Of a stretch of DNA of 64,000 bases, positions 9,906-19,184 are shown in pieces (the first letter of the stretch is position 1; every line of letters starts with the position of its first letter). Source of the stretch: Bolinopsis microptera (Eukaryota > Ctenophora > Tentaculata > Lobata > Bolinopsidae); contig NC_087079.1 in the NCBI RefSeq assembly GCF_026151205.1, positions 9,724,635 through 9,788,634 on the forward strand, given 5' to 3'. A program made the position numbers and the translations under genes. Below the pieces are notes generated by a model, which was given only the letters and a program-made list of their open reading frames with translations, had not been told where the DNA came from and searched no databases.

Positions 9906-12900
9906 TTAATACTTCCCAGTGGAATAAAGATTTATGAAACGCTTCTTTGCCACAAAAGGATGAAACCAAAGATATTCATTATGTGTCTCCTTATTGCTTA
10001 AATAACTGGGTCCTTCAATTTTCCCTAAAACTTCATTCGAAACATTCCAAAAATAAAAATCATTTACACTGTTTTTAGAAATCATTTCTTTCTTAAATCC
10101 ATCCAATCTAACTTTAAAGCTTAAAACTGTCGAGCAGTTCTTGACATCTGAAGGGAGTTTGTTCCAGTAAGGAATGACTCGCTCCGGAAGAAAAGAAGAC
10201 TGGAGATTCTTAACTTTAGTTACACTCTTATTACACCTATTGGTTGAAACTAGATTAAGACCAGATCTGCTCATTCTGAACAAACCCGATCCATATTCAG
10301 TCAAACCACTAGTTACTTTAAAAGCTTCAATAAGGTCCCCACGTATTCGCCGCTCTGCCAGCGTTGTCAAATTGAGGATATCCAGTCTGCAGCTGTATGG
10401 AAGAGTACCCACCTCATCAATAAGACGGGTAAACCGCCTCTGGACGCTCTCCAGCTCCAAAACAGTCCCCCAACTTCCATGAGCCGCAACTGGATTCCAC
10501 AATTGGACACAATACTCAAGATGAGGTCTTATCAAAGCTTTATAAATAGCTATCATTACAACCTTTTCTCTAATAACTAAGTTCCTTACAATCCAGCAGA
10601 TCATACGATTTGCTTTAGAAATACATGCTTTTATCTGTTCATTCCAAAGCAAGGAGCTATGGGTAATAACCCCCAAATCTTTTTCCTGTGCAGATACTTC
10701 TAGTTCTACTCCATTTACAATATAATTCGAGTTAGGATTATTATTCAGATTAATATGGACTACTTTACACTTGGCAGGATTGAAGTTTAAGTGCCAAATA
10801 CTCTCCCAAATTTCGAGTTCTAAAATATCATCAGATACACTTCTATGGTTAGCTGCATTACAAACTAACTTGAGATCATCTGCAAATAATTTAATCTTAT
10901 TTTTAACATTGTCAGGTAAATCGTTTATATAAAGAATAAATAGCAAAGGACCCAATACTGACCCCTGGGGAACACCAGATAACACGTGTTTCACCTCAGA
11001 CCATTGTCCTTCTACACAAACCCTCATGGTTCTGTCTGTCAGAAAGTCTTTTATAACATCTAAAACTTTTCCCTTGACCCCAAACCCCTCCAATTTAGAT
11101 AGAAGTCTAAAGTGGGGGACTGTGTCAAAAGCTTTACTAAAATCAAAATACAAAAGATCGACAGGAGCACCTTCGTCTAAAATATCAAGAATATTATCAA
11201 ATGTCTCTAAGAGATTAGATAGACAAGATTTACCCTTCACAAATCCATGCTGATGCTTTGAAATTCGTTCTTCTAAAAATGTTAATAAATGTGCCCTCAC
11301 CAACTTTTCATACACTTTGCACAAAATACAAGTTAATGAGACAGGTCTATAATTTAAGGGATCAGATTTAACACCCTTTTTGAACAATGCTACAACAGAT
11401 GCTGTCTTCCAAATGTCAGGCAGGACTCCTGTTTCTGAACACTTAACAAATAATTTAGTTACAGCTTCAACAAACTTTTCATCGTATGCTAAGGATTTCA
11501 ACAACTTTGGATGAACGCCATCCGGACCAGAACTCTTAAAAACATTAAGCTTTAAAAGCTGCTTCTTGATATCAGAACTGCTAATTTCCATATCATCAAT
11601 AACCTCTTTGTTATAACTCTTATTTTGGGGAAGAGGGCCAGGTGGTTCACGCACAAACACAGAACTAAAGGCACTAGCAAGTACCTCAGCTGACTCAGAT
11701 GAACTATCTGTGCGTGTACCATCTCCTCTATCTAAAGAAACAACACTTGACTTAACTTGACGTTTATTACGCAAATACGAGTAAAAAGATTTACAATTCT
11801 GTTTTAAATTAGATGTAATCTTCTTTTCATAATTTACTTTAGCTTTAATTTCTGCCACCTCAAAAATACGCTGCTTGCTATTTGCACAGCTAAAGTTAAT
11901 ATCCGAAGGATTAATATCAAATTCAGCCCATGCTCTGTCCTTGTTCTTCCTCATTCTTTTAAGTGAAGTTGTACTCCATGGCAACTTAACAGGTCTGTTG
12001 TCGAGATAAACCGAAGCAGCTGGGACAGCTGCAGCAACAGACTCCAATTTACCATGTAGTTCAACCCACATATCTTGAACATTATTTGTACAACTATAAT
12101 CCCAGTCAATATTATTCATACTAAAGTTATATAACTCTTCTGAGGAAATCTTACCCCAAATAGGCTTTAAAATCTTTTGTTTGGGACTTTTGTTAGTATT
12201 GGGCGAAACAACCAGTTCGACTAGTATCCCAACATGATCACTTTTGCCAAGCGGAGAAACGATCTTACAACCGTTGACAAGAGCATCATTTGTATACAAA
12301 ACCTGATCAAGAAGACTCTCTTGGAGAGTATCTTTCACAAGCCGTCTTCTGGTTGTTTCGTTAGTAAAGTACCACGTCAAACCACTGTCATTAAATAAAT
12401 CAATATACTTTTGTTGAATCATTAAAACATGATTCTTACTAGAAATACCACTATTTACACTACCAGTTTCCCAAGATACATTAGGTAGGTTAAAATCTCC
12501 TATGATAATGGTTTCAAAAACATTCTTTTCACTAGATATGTTCTTGATGCAAGATAATAACATATTATTCTGTTTTAAATTCAAAGATGTAGACCTATAA
12601 ATACAACAAATACTAATCAATCCACCAGAGGTATTGACATTAATAGCTAAAGAGTCTGGTGCTTTTAAAAATGAGCTCACTAATGAAGCATTGCAACTGT
12701 TTTTAATATAAATAATAGAACCTCCACCTCCACTTATGTTGCTAGTGGAGTTATCGATTTTAAAATCTCTGTCTTTTCTAAACATACTAAAACCTTCAAT
12801 AAAAATTTCAGCATCTAAAATATCACTATTAAAATGAGTTTCTGTAATGCAGATTACATGAATGGATTTATAAACTGATAGAATACATTTTAGTTCATCA

Positions 12901-12944
12901 ATTTTATTAAATAGTCCATTAGCATTAGTATAAAAAATATTCAT
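9906..12944 (-). CDS. LINE ORF2: endonuclease-reverse transcriptase, CR1/L2-like
   Basis: An uninterrupted 1012-codon frame. It encodes the protein that nicks the target and copies the element RNA there. An AP-like endonuclease occupies residues 1-240: Asn7-containing start, Glu35 in CITETHF, GDFN at 149-152 and SDH at 235-237. A reverse transcriptase follows: GPDGVHPKLL near 473, NYRPVSLT near 531, catalytic Asp601 in the LYFDFSKAFD block, GVPQGSVLGP near 657 and FADD at 687-690. The C-terminal RRIRGDLIEAFK motif is typical of the CR1/L2/Rex1 group. All key residues are present and there are no stops, so the copy is young and possibly still functional. ORF1 lies 29 bp upstream on the same strand. 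Confidence 0.93.
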   Translation of the reverse strand: MNIFYTNANGLFNKIDELKCILSVYKSIHVICITETHFNSDILDAEIFIEGFSMFRKDRDFKIDNSTSNISGGGGSIIYIKNSCNASLVSSFLKAPDSLAINVNTSGGLISICCIYRSTSLNLKQNNMLLSCIKNISSEKNVFETIIIGDFNLPNVSWETGSVNSGISSKNHVLMIQQKYIDLFNDSGLTWYFTNETTRRRLVKDTLQESLLDQVLYTNDALVNGCKIVSPLGKSDHVGILVELVVSPNTNKSPKQKILKPIWGKISSEELYNFSMNNIDWDYSCTNNVQDMWVELHGKLESVAAAVPAASVYLDNRPVKLPWSTTSLKRMRKNKDRAWAEFDINPSDINFSCANSKQRIFEVAEIKAKVNYEKKITSNLKQNCKSFYSYLRNKRQVKSSVVSLDRGDGTRTDSSSESAEVLASAFSSVFVREPPGPLPQNKSYNKEVIDDMEISSSDIKKQLLKLNVFKSSGPDGVHPKLLKSLAYDEKFVEAVTKLFVKCSETGVLPDIWKTASVVALFKKGVKSDPLNYRPVSLTCILCKVYEKLVRAHLLTFLEERISKHQHGFVKGKSCLSNLLETFDNILDILDEGAPVDLLYFDFSKAFDTVPHFRLLSKLEGFGVKGKVLDVIKDFLTDRTMRVCVEGQWSEVKHVLSGVPQGSVLGPLLFILYINDLPDNVKNKIKLFADDLKLVCNAANHRSVSDDILELEIWESIWHLNFNPAKCKVVHINLNNNPNSNYIVNGVELEVSAQEKDLGVITHSSLLWNEQIKACISKANRMICWIVRNLVIREKVVMIAIYKALIRPHLEYCVQLWNPVAAHGSWGTVLELESVQRRFTRLIDEVGTLPYSCRLDILNLTTLAERRIRGDLIEAFKVTSGLTEYGSGLFRMSRSGLNLVSTNRCNKSVTKVKNLQSSFLPERVIPYWNKLPSDVKNCSTVLSFKVRLDGFKKEMISKNSVNDFYFWNVSNEVLGKIEGPSYLSNKETHNEYLWFHPFVAKKRFINLYSTGKY

Positions 12945-12973
12945 GGGCTGACTACATTCTTTATCACTGCTAT

Positions 12974-13960
12974 TTACTTCTTCTCCACCTTTTTCTCTGT
13001 CTTTTCCTTCTCTGCTTCTTCCCGCCTCTTCTTCCTCTCTTCTCTGGCTAAAAAACGGATCTCTCGGTCTGCTCTGCAGAGATCCAGATTTATCCAGTAT
13101 GATGACTCTTTCCAGCCCTTGCCATGGTTGGAATAATAGTTAACTGACTCCTCGTCAGCTGTCTGGATGATCAATGGCCGACAGGAGTCTGGCTTACCTG
13201 GATCCACTTTACCTGCACGATGGCAACTGATAAAGTCACTTTTTTCAATCTTTAGTGTCTCCTTGCAGAACTTCGAGTCCTCTTCCTGGCGTAACTTGGA
13301 GTTAGCTTTCTTGCTCTCTGGTACATTCAAAACACACAGATTGAGCTTCCTTAAATTTCGCTCATATGCATCAGTGTGCATCTTTGTCTGAACTTTACTG
13401 ACAACACTTTGTGAAGCTTGCTGTAGGCTCATTTCTTCCATAACTTTCTTCTGACTATTTGCAGTAACATCAGCGAAGGACTGGAAAGCCTGGTTCACTA
13501 TCTTTGATATTTCTTTAGGTTTTTCAGACTCAAAGTTAGTTGGAATGTTCTCGTTCACTGCGTTTTCAACAACCCCTCTGATACAAGGTGTAAGAGCCTC
13601 AAGTTCCTGCCTAATAACATTCCTTAGTATTTTTGTTTCTTCATTATCAGGGTTCGAGGTCTGAGTCCTTTTGCTTTTTATGTAAGGTGATATAAAACAA
13701 TTCTGACAACGCCAGTTAGACAGATGGTCGCCTTCTTCTTGTGTCAGACCTGTCAGTCCAACACAGCAATAATGCCAGTACATATCACAGGTTGCACAAG
13801 CTAATGAAAACTCCTCTGCGATATACCTTCTGCATTCACAACTACGGTCTCCTTCATCTTCAGTTACATCCGTTTCTGCTGTAGCACCAGTTTTCTCTGG
13901 ACTTTTCTTGACATTTCGTTTTCGTGCCGTATCTCCTCGTGTCATACCTCCTCGTGTCAT
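12974..13960 (-). CDS. LINE ORF1 protein with PHD finger
   Basis: A 328-codon frame just upstream of ORF2. Residues about 39-90 form a PHD-type zinc finger: C-E-C, CATCD, HYCC and CQNC supply the cysteines and histidine. Residues about 105-200 are probably helical or coiled-coil. Residues about 205-275 (LRKLNLCVLNVPES... CHRAGKV...) resemble the RNA-binding domain of LINE ORF1 proteins. The C-terminus is a Lys/Glu-rich tail. ORF1s with PHD fingers are known from CR1-group LINEs. The start is uncertain because MTRGGMTRG offers two nearby ATGs, reflecting a tandem CCTCGTGTCATAC duplication at about 13937-13961. Confidence 0.88.
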   Translation of the reverse strand: MTRGGMTRGDTARKRNVKKSPEKTGATAETDVTEDEGDRSCECRRYIAEEFSLACATCDMYWHYCCVGLTGLTQEEGDHLSNWRCQNCFISPYIKSKRTQTSNPDNEETKILRNVIRQELEALTPCIRGVVENAVNENIPTNFESEKPKEISKIVNQAFQSFADVTANSQKKVMEEMSLQQASQSVVSKVQTKMHTDAYERNLRKLNLCVLNVPESKKANSKLRQEEDSKFCKETLKIEKSDFISCHRAGKVDPGKPDSCRPLIIQTADEESVNYYSNHGKGWKESSYWINLDLCRADREIRFLAREERKKRREEAEKEKTEKKVEKK

Positions 13961-14799
13961 ACCTCAATAAATGTATTTAATTGTAGTTGTGAAAATAGTT
14001 TAAAACTGATACACCTTACTAGACGTATTTTTGACCGTAGAATCGATTGAAAGTGGTTTCAAGATGATTGGACTGATTGTTCTGGGGTAAAATCGCAAAA
14101 AAACCGATTTTTGGGCCAAAAATAGGCCAAAAAACCATGTTTTTTGATATTTTGAGCAAGTTAATTTTGTTGGCATGTCGGCAAAACTTGCATAAAGATA
14201 GCTAAAAGACAGCCGCACAAGATTGTATAAAAATAAAACAAATCCCTCTATTTGTTCTGAGGTAAAAATCCAAAAAAGTGGTAAAAATTTTGACTTTTTT
14301 GCTTGAAGTTTGAATAATTTTTTGCAGTTGTATTAAATCAACCCAAAAATAGTCACATCGTGTTTGCCTAAATTTTTCCTTTCCGAGAAGTACCCACTTC
14401 ATATACTTTATCGAAGTTTGAATATTGTCACTCCGCAAGCGTTTTTGCCAAATTTTCGACGCGCACTACGCGCAAAAGCATTTAGTTGTTATCAATTGGC
14501 ACCCGCGCGTTCATCATAAATTTCAAACAGCTATAACTCAGCGAGATTATGTCCGTTCTAGCTCATATTTTCACACTAAATAGAAAATAATGTGATCTTA
14601 TTGCTGACAAAATATGAATATAATTACTCTATTTGCCTTAGAGTAATAGACTGTCAAAGTTTAAAACGCGCATTGGTATAGCACGTGACTAATAAGTCCA
14701 AATTTATACTTCTTAACATATTATCGATCCTTAGACATCATACTATTGTGTCCAATTAGCGGTTAGGTCTCTAAACTCGTAGCAGAAAACACGTCTTTT
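13961..14799. other. Probable LINE 5' UTR and host-element sequence
   Basis: Lies between ORF1 and the right inverted repeat. It is AT-rich with no domain-bearing frame. The LINE 5' boundary cannot be fixed from one copy. Confidence 0.5.
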
Positions 14800-14820
14800 T
14801 GCCCGTAAGAGCCTCTACTA

Positions 14821-15637
14821 TAGTGTTTCAATCGTGTATTCGATGGGCAAGCACTCGCCACTTGAGGCCGAGACAAACGGCACCAGCTCCGCCCCGCAAC
14901 CGTGAAGTAAGGCGGGGCGGTGGTGTGCACCGTTTATACGGCCCACAGCACGAGACATTTTGAGCTCCAAGACTTAAGACTATAATTAAACGTAGCGACT
15001 TACCATCGTCAGCCGTCAAAAATTTAGAATTTGTATGTTATAAACTCTACACCTGCTATCAGTCTAACATGTAATTTAGTTTGTTATTGGCTAAATTTTC
15101 AACTCGATTAAGCGATGCAGACGGATGAACTAGGCTTCTCCTCCGTCAAAAACACAATGAGAGGGGATTGTGGAAGGACACGAACACTATTCGTTAACTC
15201 GTACCCCGGGTACCCCCTAGAACTGTGTCCCATCAGAGAGAGCCCATCACCCGTCAGATCGAAAACACACGTACCACCTCACAGCAAGTAGACCAAAGTG
15301 GCTCTTGTTTGTGAAAGGTGTATCAACTACCCGTCGAGGCGGTGGGTTGGGAGTCCCCCCTGGGATCATTTCGTCCGTAAAATTTTACACAAATAAAAAG
15401 GTACTATAAAATATCTTTAAAATTTATTTTAACGCACGTGCACTTAAGAGACCTCATAGCTCGTCTTCTGAGGTATGAGATTGATGGATTCTTCATCCAG
15501 TCCAAGGTGCTGGGCTTTTTGTCTTCCTCTGATTCCCCTGAGTGTGCTTTTTAGCAGATCAAGCATGATTGTACTGCAATGTCAACCTATATCTAATCTA
15601 TTAAAAGAGTGACAACCATACTACACATTGAATTAGG
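14821..15637. other. No gene recognised
   Basis: Unique sequence between two mobile elements; locally GC-richer around 14870-14950 and 15190-15370. No exon chain was found. The last 8 bases (15630-15637, GAATTAGG) are the left target duplication of the next element. Confidence 0.5.
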
Positions 15638-16266
15638 GGGGGGGTCAACCTCATTTTACCTCATGAGGCCAGCCAAAAAAGGCAAAATTGGGATGAGGTA
15701 AAATGAGGTAAAATGAGGTAAATAAATCTAGTTTTCTAAGCCTTTTTTTAGAGACAAAAAAGGTTTATTCGAAGTCATTATACTATAATTCGAGGCTGTG
15801 CATGGTCTCCCATGATATTTAATGGTTTATTAGGGGTGATGTGGTCCCTGGGAAGGGGCATTCCCAGTTTAACCTACTTACTCTCCAAACTTGGGGTAAA
15901 TAAAACTTCGCATTATAATTATTATTTATGAAAAGAAAATTGAACATTTCAATTTCCATGATCCATTAGGATATTGTAAATAGCACTTGCTAAGTTTTGT
16001 AAAGGAATTAGCAATAACTTTAGTGTCACTTTGGCAGTTGCCAAATGGGGATATTTCCGCATTGCATGACATGGACCATTTAAATAATATCTTAATTTGA
16101 TATTGCGATTATCGAGTCACTCTGAAACAAATTGTATCTAACTAGACCAAATGTAAACAACAGTTGTGCATGGAACTGGATTGGATATCTACATGAATTT
16201 AGTCGAAATTGCATAGTGAAAGGTAATTTTATAATAAATTACTCATATAAACTCATACGGCTACCG

Positions 16267-17825
16267 GACAACTGAACCCAATTTGGACTTTTCCTAGACA
16301 GGGTAGCTTGGGAAAATAATTATAAACCCAATCAGACTACCTAATTAACTTTAAAACGACAACTGAACCCAATCGTCACTAGAAATCACTAACAGTTTAA
16401 CAGGTTTCCAAATACCGTTCTAGTTTAGCTGCTGCCTGGTTTCTAGTGCTATAATGCTTTCGGAGACAAAACAGAGACAATATTTCATTAATGTTAATTT
16501 TAATAGGTAATTGTAATACTCCTGAACAGTGGACTTGGCCCTAGTAACCCTTGACCTGAAACCACGGTGGAAACCTTCCACCATGTTACTGGTCCGGGGA
16601 TATTCAGGATCCACCATAATGGTGCAGAAGTGGTTCCAAAACTCAGTCGGACACTTGGGGTGGATCTAGGACCAGTCAAGTTAGCCAAACCAAGATAACT
16701 ACGTTCAAAGTAGTGTACCACATCCATGAGCAAAGGATAAGTAATGGCAATGTGAATGGACAGAGCCATTGAAAAAAGTTGAACTTTTCTAACACCTTCG
16801 AAAAAGCGTTCATAGCTGCCTTCTCGAAATCAATCATTATGATACCATCATCAATATTACAAACAGCACTCTTTATAATATTCAACAAAAATATATACGT
16901 CTTCTCCGTCTTGTCAGAAAGATACTGTGACCACCATCTCTCTTCCTTATGTATTGATCCGATCTGTATAACAAGCGTACTAATAGATGACAAGGTCTCA
17001 GGTGCCTTTCGATCGCGAGATCTGATCTAACAAGCTTACGTGTTCACGAAGCGTGCCGAAAAAGATATGATCCACTGCTCCTCAAGCATCGAGATCCGAC
17101 CCAGGGCTCGAGATCTGAACCATGGCAGGCCCTCCCAAAGCATCAGGAGTCAAGTAACCTGAGCCGAGTATCCAGCGTGCTAATGGTGCGTTCCATCAGT
17201 TTTGGAAGACATGAAACAGTGGAACTATAAGAACGCCCATCAAGATCCGTATCTACAAGGCTAACTTTCAAAGCTAGACGGACACGTTGTCAGTTTCCCA
17301 ATTTTTTACTGGATTAGAAACCAAACTATGGGAAGAGACTGAGAGGACGACTCCGTAAAGGCTGGATGGCCTGTGTTCTCGAGGATGCGGCTGACAGGTG
17401 TCGATAACATCAGCAGAGACGCAGTAAAACAGTTAGCTCTAAAACGAGTGGACACCGTAGAAGAGATGTGTGTGATGCAGGCCACTCCAGGAGGAGACCT
17501 CTTCAATCTTCATGTAGCATGTATGTATTAATATTTTACCGGGGTAAGCACAGGGCTCCAATGCTCTAAATTACAGTGGTCACGATCTATCCTATAGTGA
17601 TAATGACCACAGTCCCCTGCGAAGAAGGAGAACCTGAAAATCCGATCGTTGGGTTCAGTTGTCGTATTTCCTTGGGTTCAGTTGTCGTATTTCCAATTTG
17701 GGTGCAGTTGTGATATGACCTGGGTTCAGTTGTCGTTTTGGGCTTTAAGCTGATTGGTCACCCAATTAAGCTGATTGGGTGCCTGTTAACTGCGTGGGAA
17801 CTAGGTTCAATTGGGTTCAGTTGTC
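16267..17825. mobile_element. Nested MULE-like element with GACAACTGAACCC ends
   Basis: GACAACTGAACCCAATT at 16267-16283 is inverted exactly at 17809-17825. Further copies of the motif lie just inside (16357, and 17649, 17672, 17697, 17719), giving subterminal repeats at both ends. The transposase remains at 16420-16993 are enclosed. The copy is degenerate. Confidence 0.65.
16420..16993 (-). pseudogene. Decayed MULE-family transposase
   Basis: Three overlapping minus-strand frames carry consecutive parts of a Mutator-like transposase. LSDKTEKTYIFLL leads to IIMIDFEKAAMNAF, the region carrying a catalytic Asp, at about 16780-16930. TSNMVEGFHRGFRSRV, the C-terminal N-x-VEG-x-H motif, is at about 16530-16600. 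At least two frameshifts separate them and neither an N-terminus nor a full domain is present, so the gene is dead. Confidence 0.7.
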
Positions 17826-18049
17826 TGCCACCCACTCATACTTCATACAATTCTAAGTTCTTATGTACATGTTCAATGTTCATGATTCGCTGTAGAATAA
17901 AGGGCGGTTCACAAAACCACCTTTCGTTTAAATAATTAGATATCACCTCTAATTAGTTGCTCTATAGGGTCGGGAACAACCAAACATTTTTTTGTGTCTC
18001 TACGGTTTCTTATAATACTGACTTGGGCCACGCCCATATTTTTCACCAA

Positions 18050-18385
18050 TTTTTAACAGGTAAAATTCTCTAAATCGTCAATTTAGTCACGAAGGAGTAT
18101 GGAAGGAGTTCTAAATGTGTGCTCCTCTAATATAAACAGTATGAAATGGTTAACTTTAGTCAAGGTCTCATGTCTCTACGACCTTCACTTTTGGCGCTGT
18201 GAATCTTGCGCTTCAAGCGCAATGCGCAAATTCCTGCAGGAACTTCCCGACATTGTAGAGACCTGAGACCTCGACTAAAGTTAACCATTTCTTACTGTTT
18301 ATATTAGAGGAGCACACATTTAGAACTCCTTCCATACTCCTTCGTGACTAAATTGACGATTTAGAGAATTTTACCTGTTAAAATT
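18050..18385. repeat. Long hairpin with 130-bp arms
   Basis: 18050-18179 and 18255-18385 are near-perfect reverse complements, separated by about 75 bp. Arms include TTTAACAGGTAAAATTCTC and GAAGGAGTATGGAAGG. Transcribed, this would give a long double-stranded RNA. The outer part of the left arm and the sequence before it (GCCACGCCCATATTT at about 18029) recur at about 41222-41296 in the third poly-G-capped element. Confidence 0.85.
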
Positions 18386-18470
18386 TTTGCCGAGATTTAC
18401 CTCATGAGGCCAGCCAAAAAAGGCAAAATTGGGATGAGGTAAAATGAGGTTGACCCCCCCCCGAATTAGG

Positions 18471-19184
18471 ATTCCTTTAAATATCAAATTGATTTATTGT
18501 AAACTTGTTTACTCTGTAATAAATGGCATAAAATTGAATTTTTGTTTAACTGAATGTAGTGAGGCATGTTAAGAACGAGGATAAGATTTGAAATGTTTAG
18601 GACAACTCTTACTGCTCTACAAGGGTACTGAGGAAAGAAGCTGGGCACCATGCCAAACATGAGATCCATCTATCAGAAGTCTCATACAACCTCATCCAGT
18701 GGCGTAACAAAGGGCCCCGCTGACCCCGCTGTGCGGGGGGGGGGGGGGGGGGGGGGGGCACAGGTAACATTACGCAACTGACCTCATGCCTGCCCCTATA
18801 ATGGAGTAGATAATGTGTTTTGAAACTTGTATATATTTGATTCTCTTTTTTAAATTTTTTAATTGTGTTCTGCCAATTGCGTCAGTTGATTTAATTGAAT
18901 GTACACATTGTTTGAATGATATTTATCAAAAGTTGAAGTTTAAATTTACTACTGGACGGCCAAAAGGTGCAACATTTTAACAAGTTTTATTGGTATATGG
19001 AAAGCAATGGTGAACAGTACACCGTTGTGATTTTAAATGCATATAAGCCACTTGGGCCTGCTAGCAGCTCTTGCAAGATAAGTATAGTTCAAAGAGAGGA
19101 TGCATCCGTAAAGCAAAGTATTACAATGTAAAATGCAAATTGTGTAGAATATCAACTATTTACGATTTTTTTTCTTTAGGCAAA
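18471..19184. other. No coding sequence; G24 run; probable 5' UTR or leader of the next gene
   Basis: Contains AGTGGCGTAAC near 18700 and a run of 24 G at 18735-18758, perhaps another degraded mobile-element end. The last bases are a strong splice acceptor, TTTTTTTCTTTAG, ending at 19180. Confidence 0.5.

Larger units (their letters stand above)
9651..14820. mobile_element. Element bounded by perfect 21-bp inverted repeats, containing a LINE
   Basis: Positions 9651-9671 (TAGTAGAGGCTC... to ...ACGGGCA) are the exact reverse complement of 14800-14820. Reading TA as the duplicated target gives a TIR starting GTAGAGGCTCTTACGGGCA, but the exact boundary is ambiguous because TAG repeats. The LINE at about 9712-13960+ lies inside, with its 3' tail only about 40 bp from the left TIR. 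The simplest reading is a LINE inserted in a non-autonomous DNA element. No transposase was recognised in 13961-14799. Confidence 0.6.
15638..18462. mobile_element. Poly-G-capped inverted-repeat element, 2.8 kb
   Basis: The left end is seven G followed by TCAACCTCATTTTACCTCAT. The right end is ATGAGGTAAAATGAGGTTGA followed by nine C. The 8-bp GAATTAGG flanks both sides (15630-15637 and 18463-18470). Next to each end is a direct copy of TGAGGCCAGCCAAAAAAGGC and a tandem AAAATGAGGT (10-bp) repeat. Inside are a second inverted-repeat element with transposase remains (16267-17825) and a long hairpin (18050-18385). Confidence 0.8.

Noticed and set aside
10174-10482. Plus-strand frames inside the LINE
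   Set aside because: Shadows of the well-supported minus-strand ORF2.
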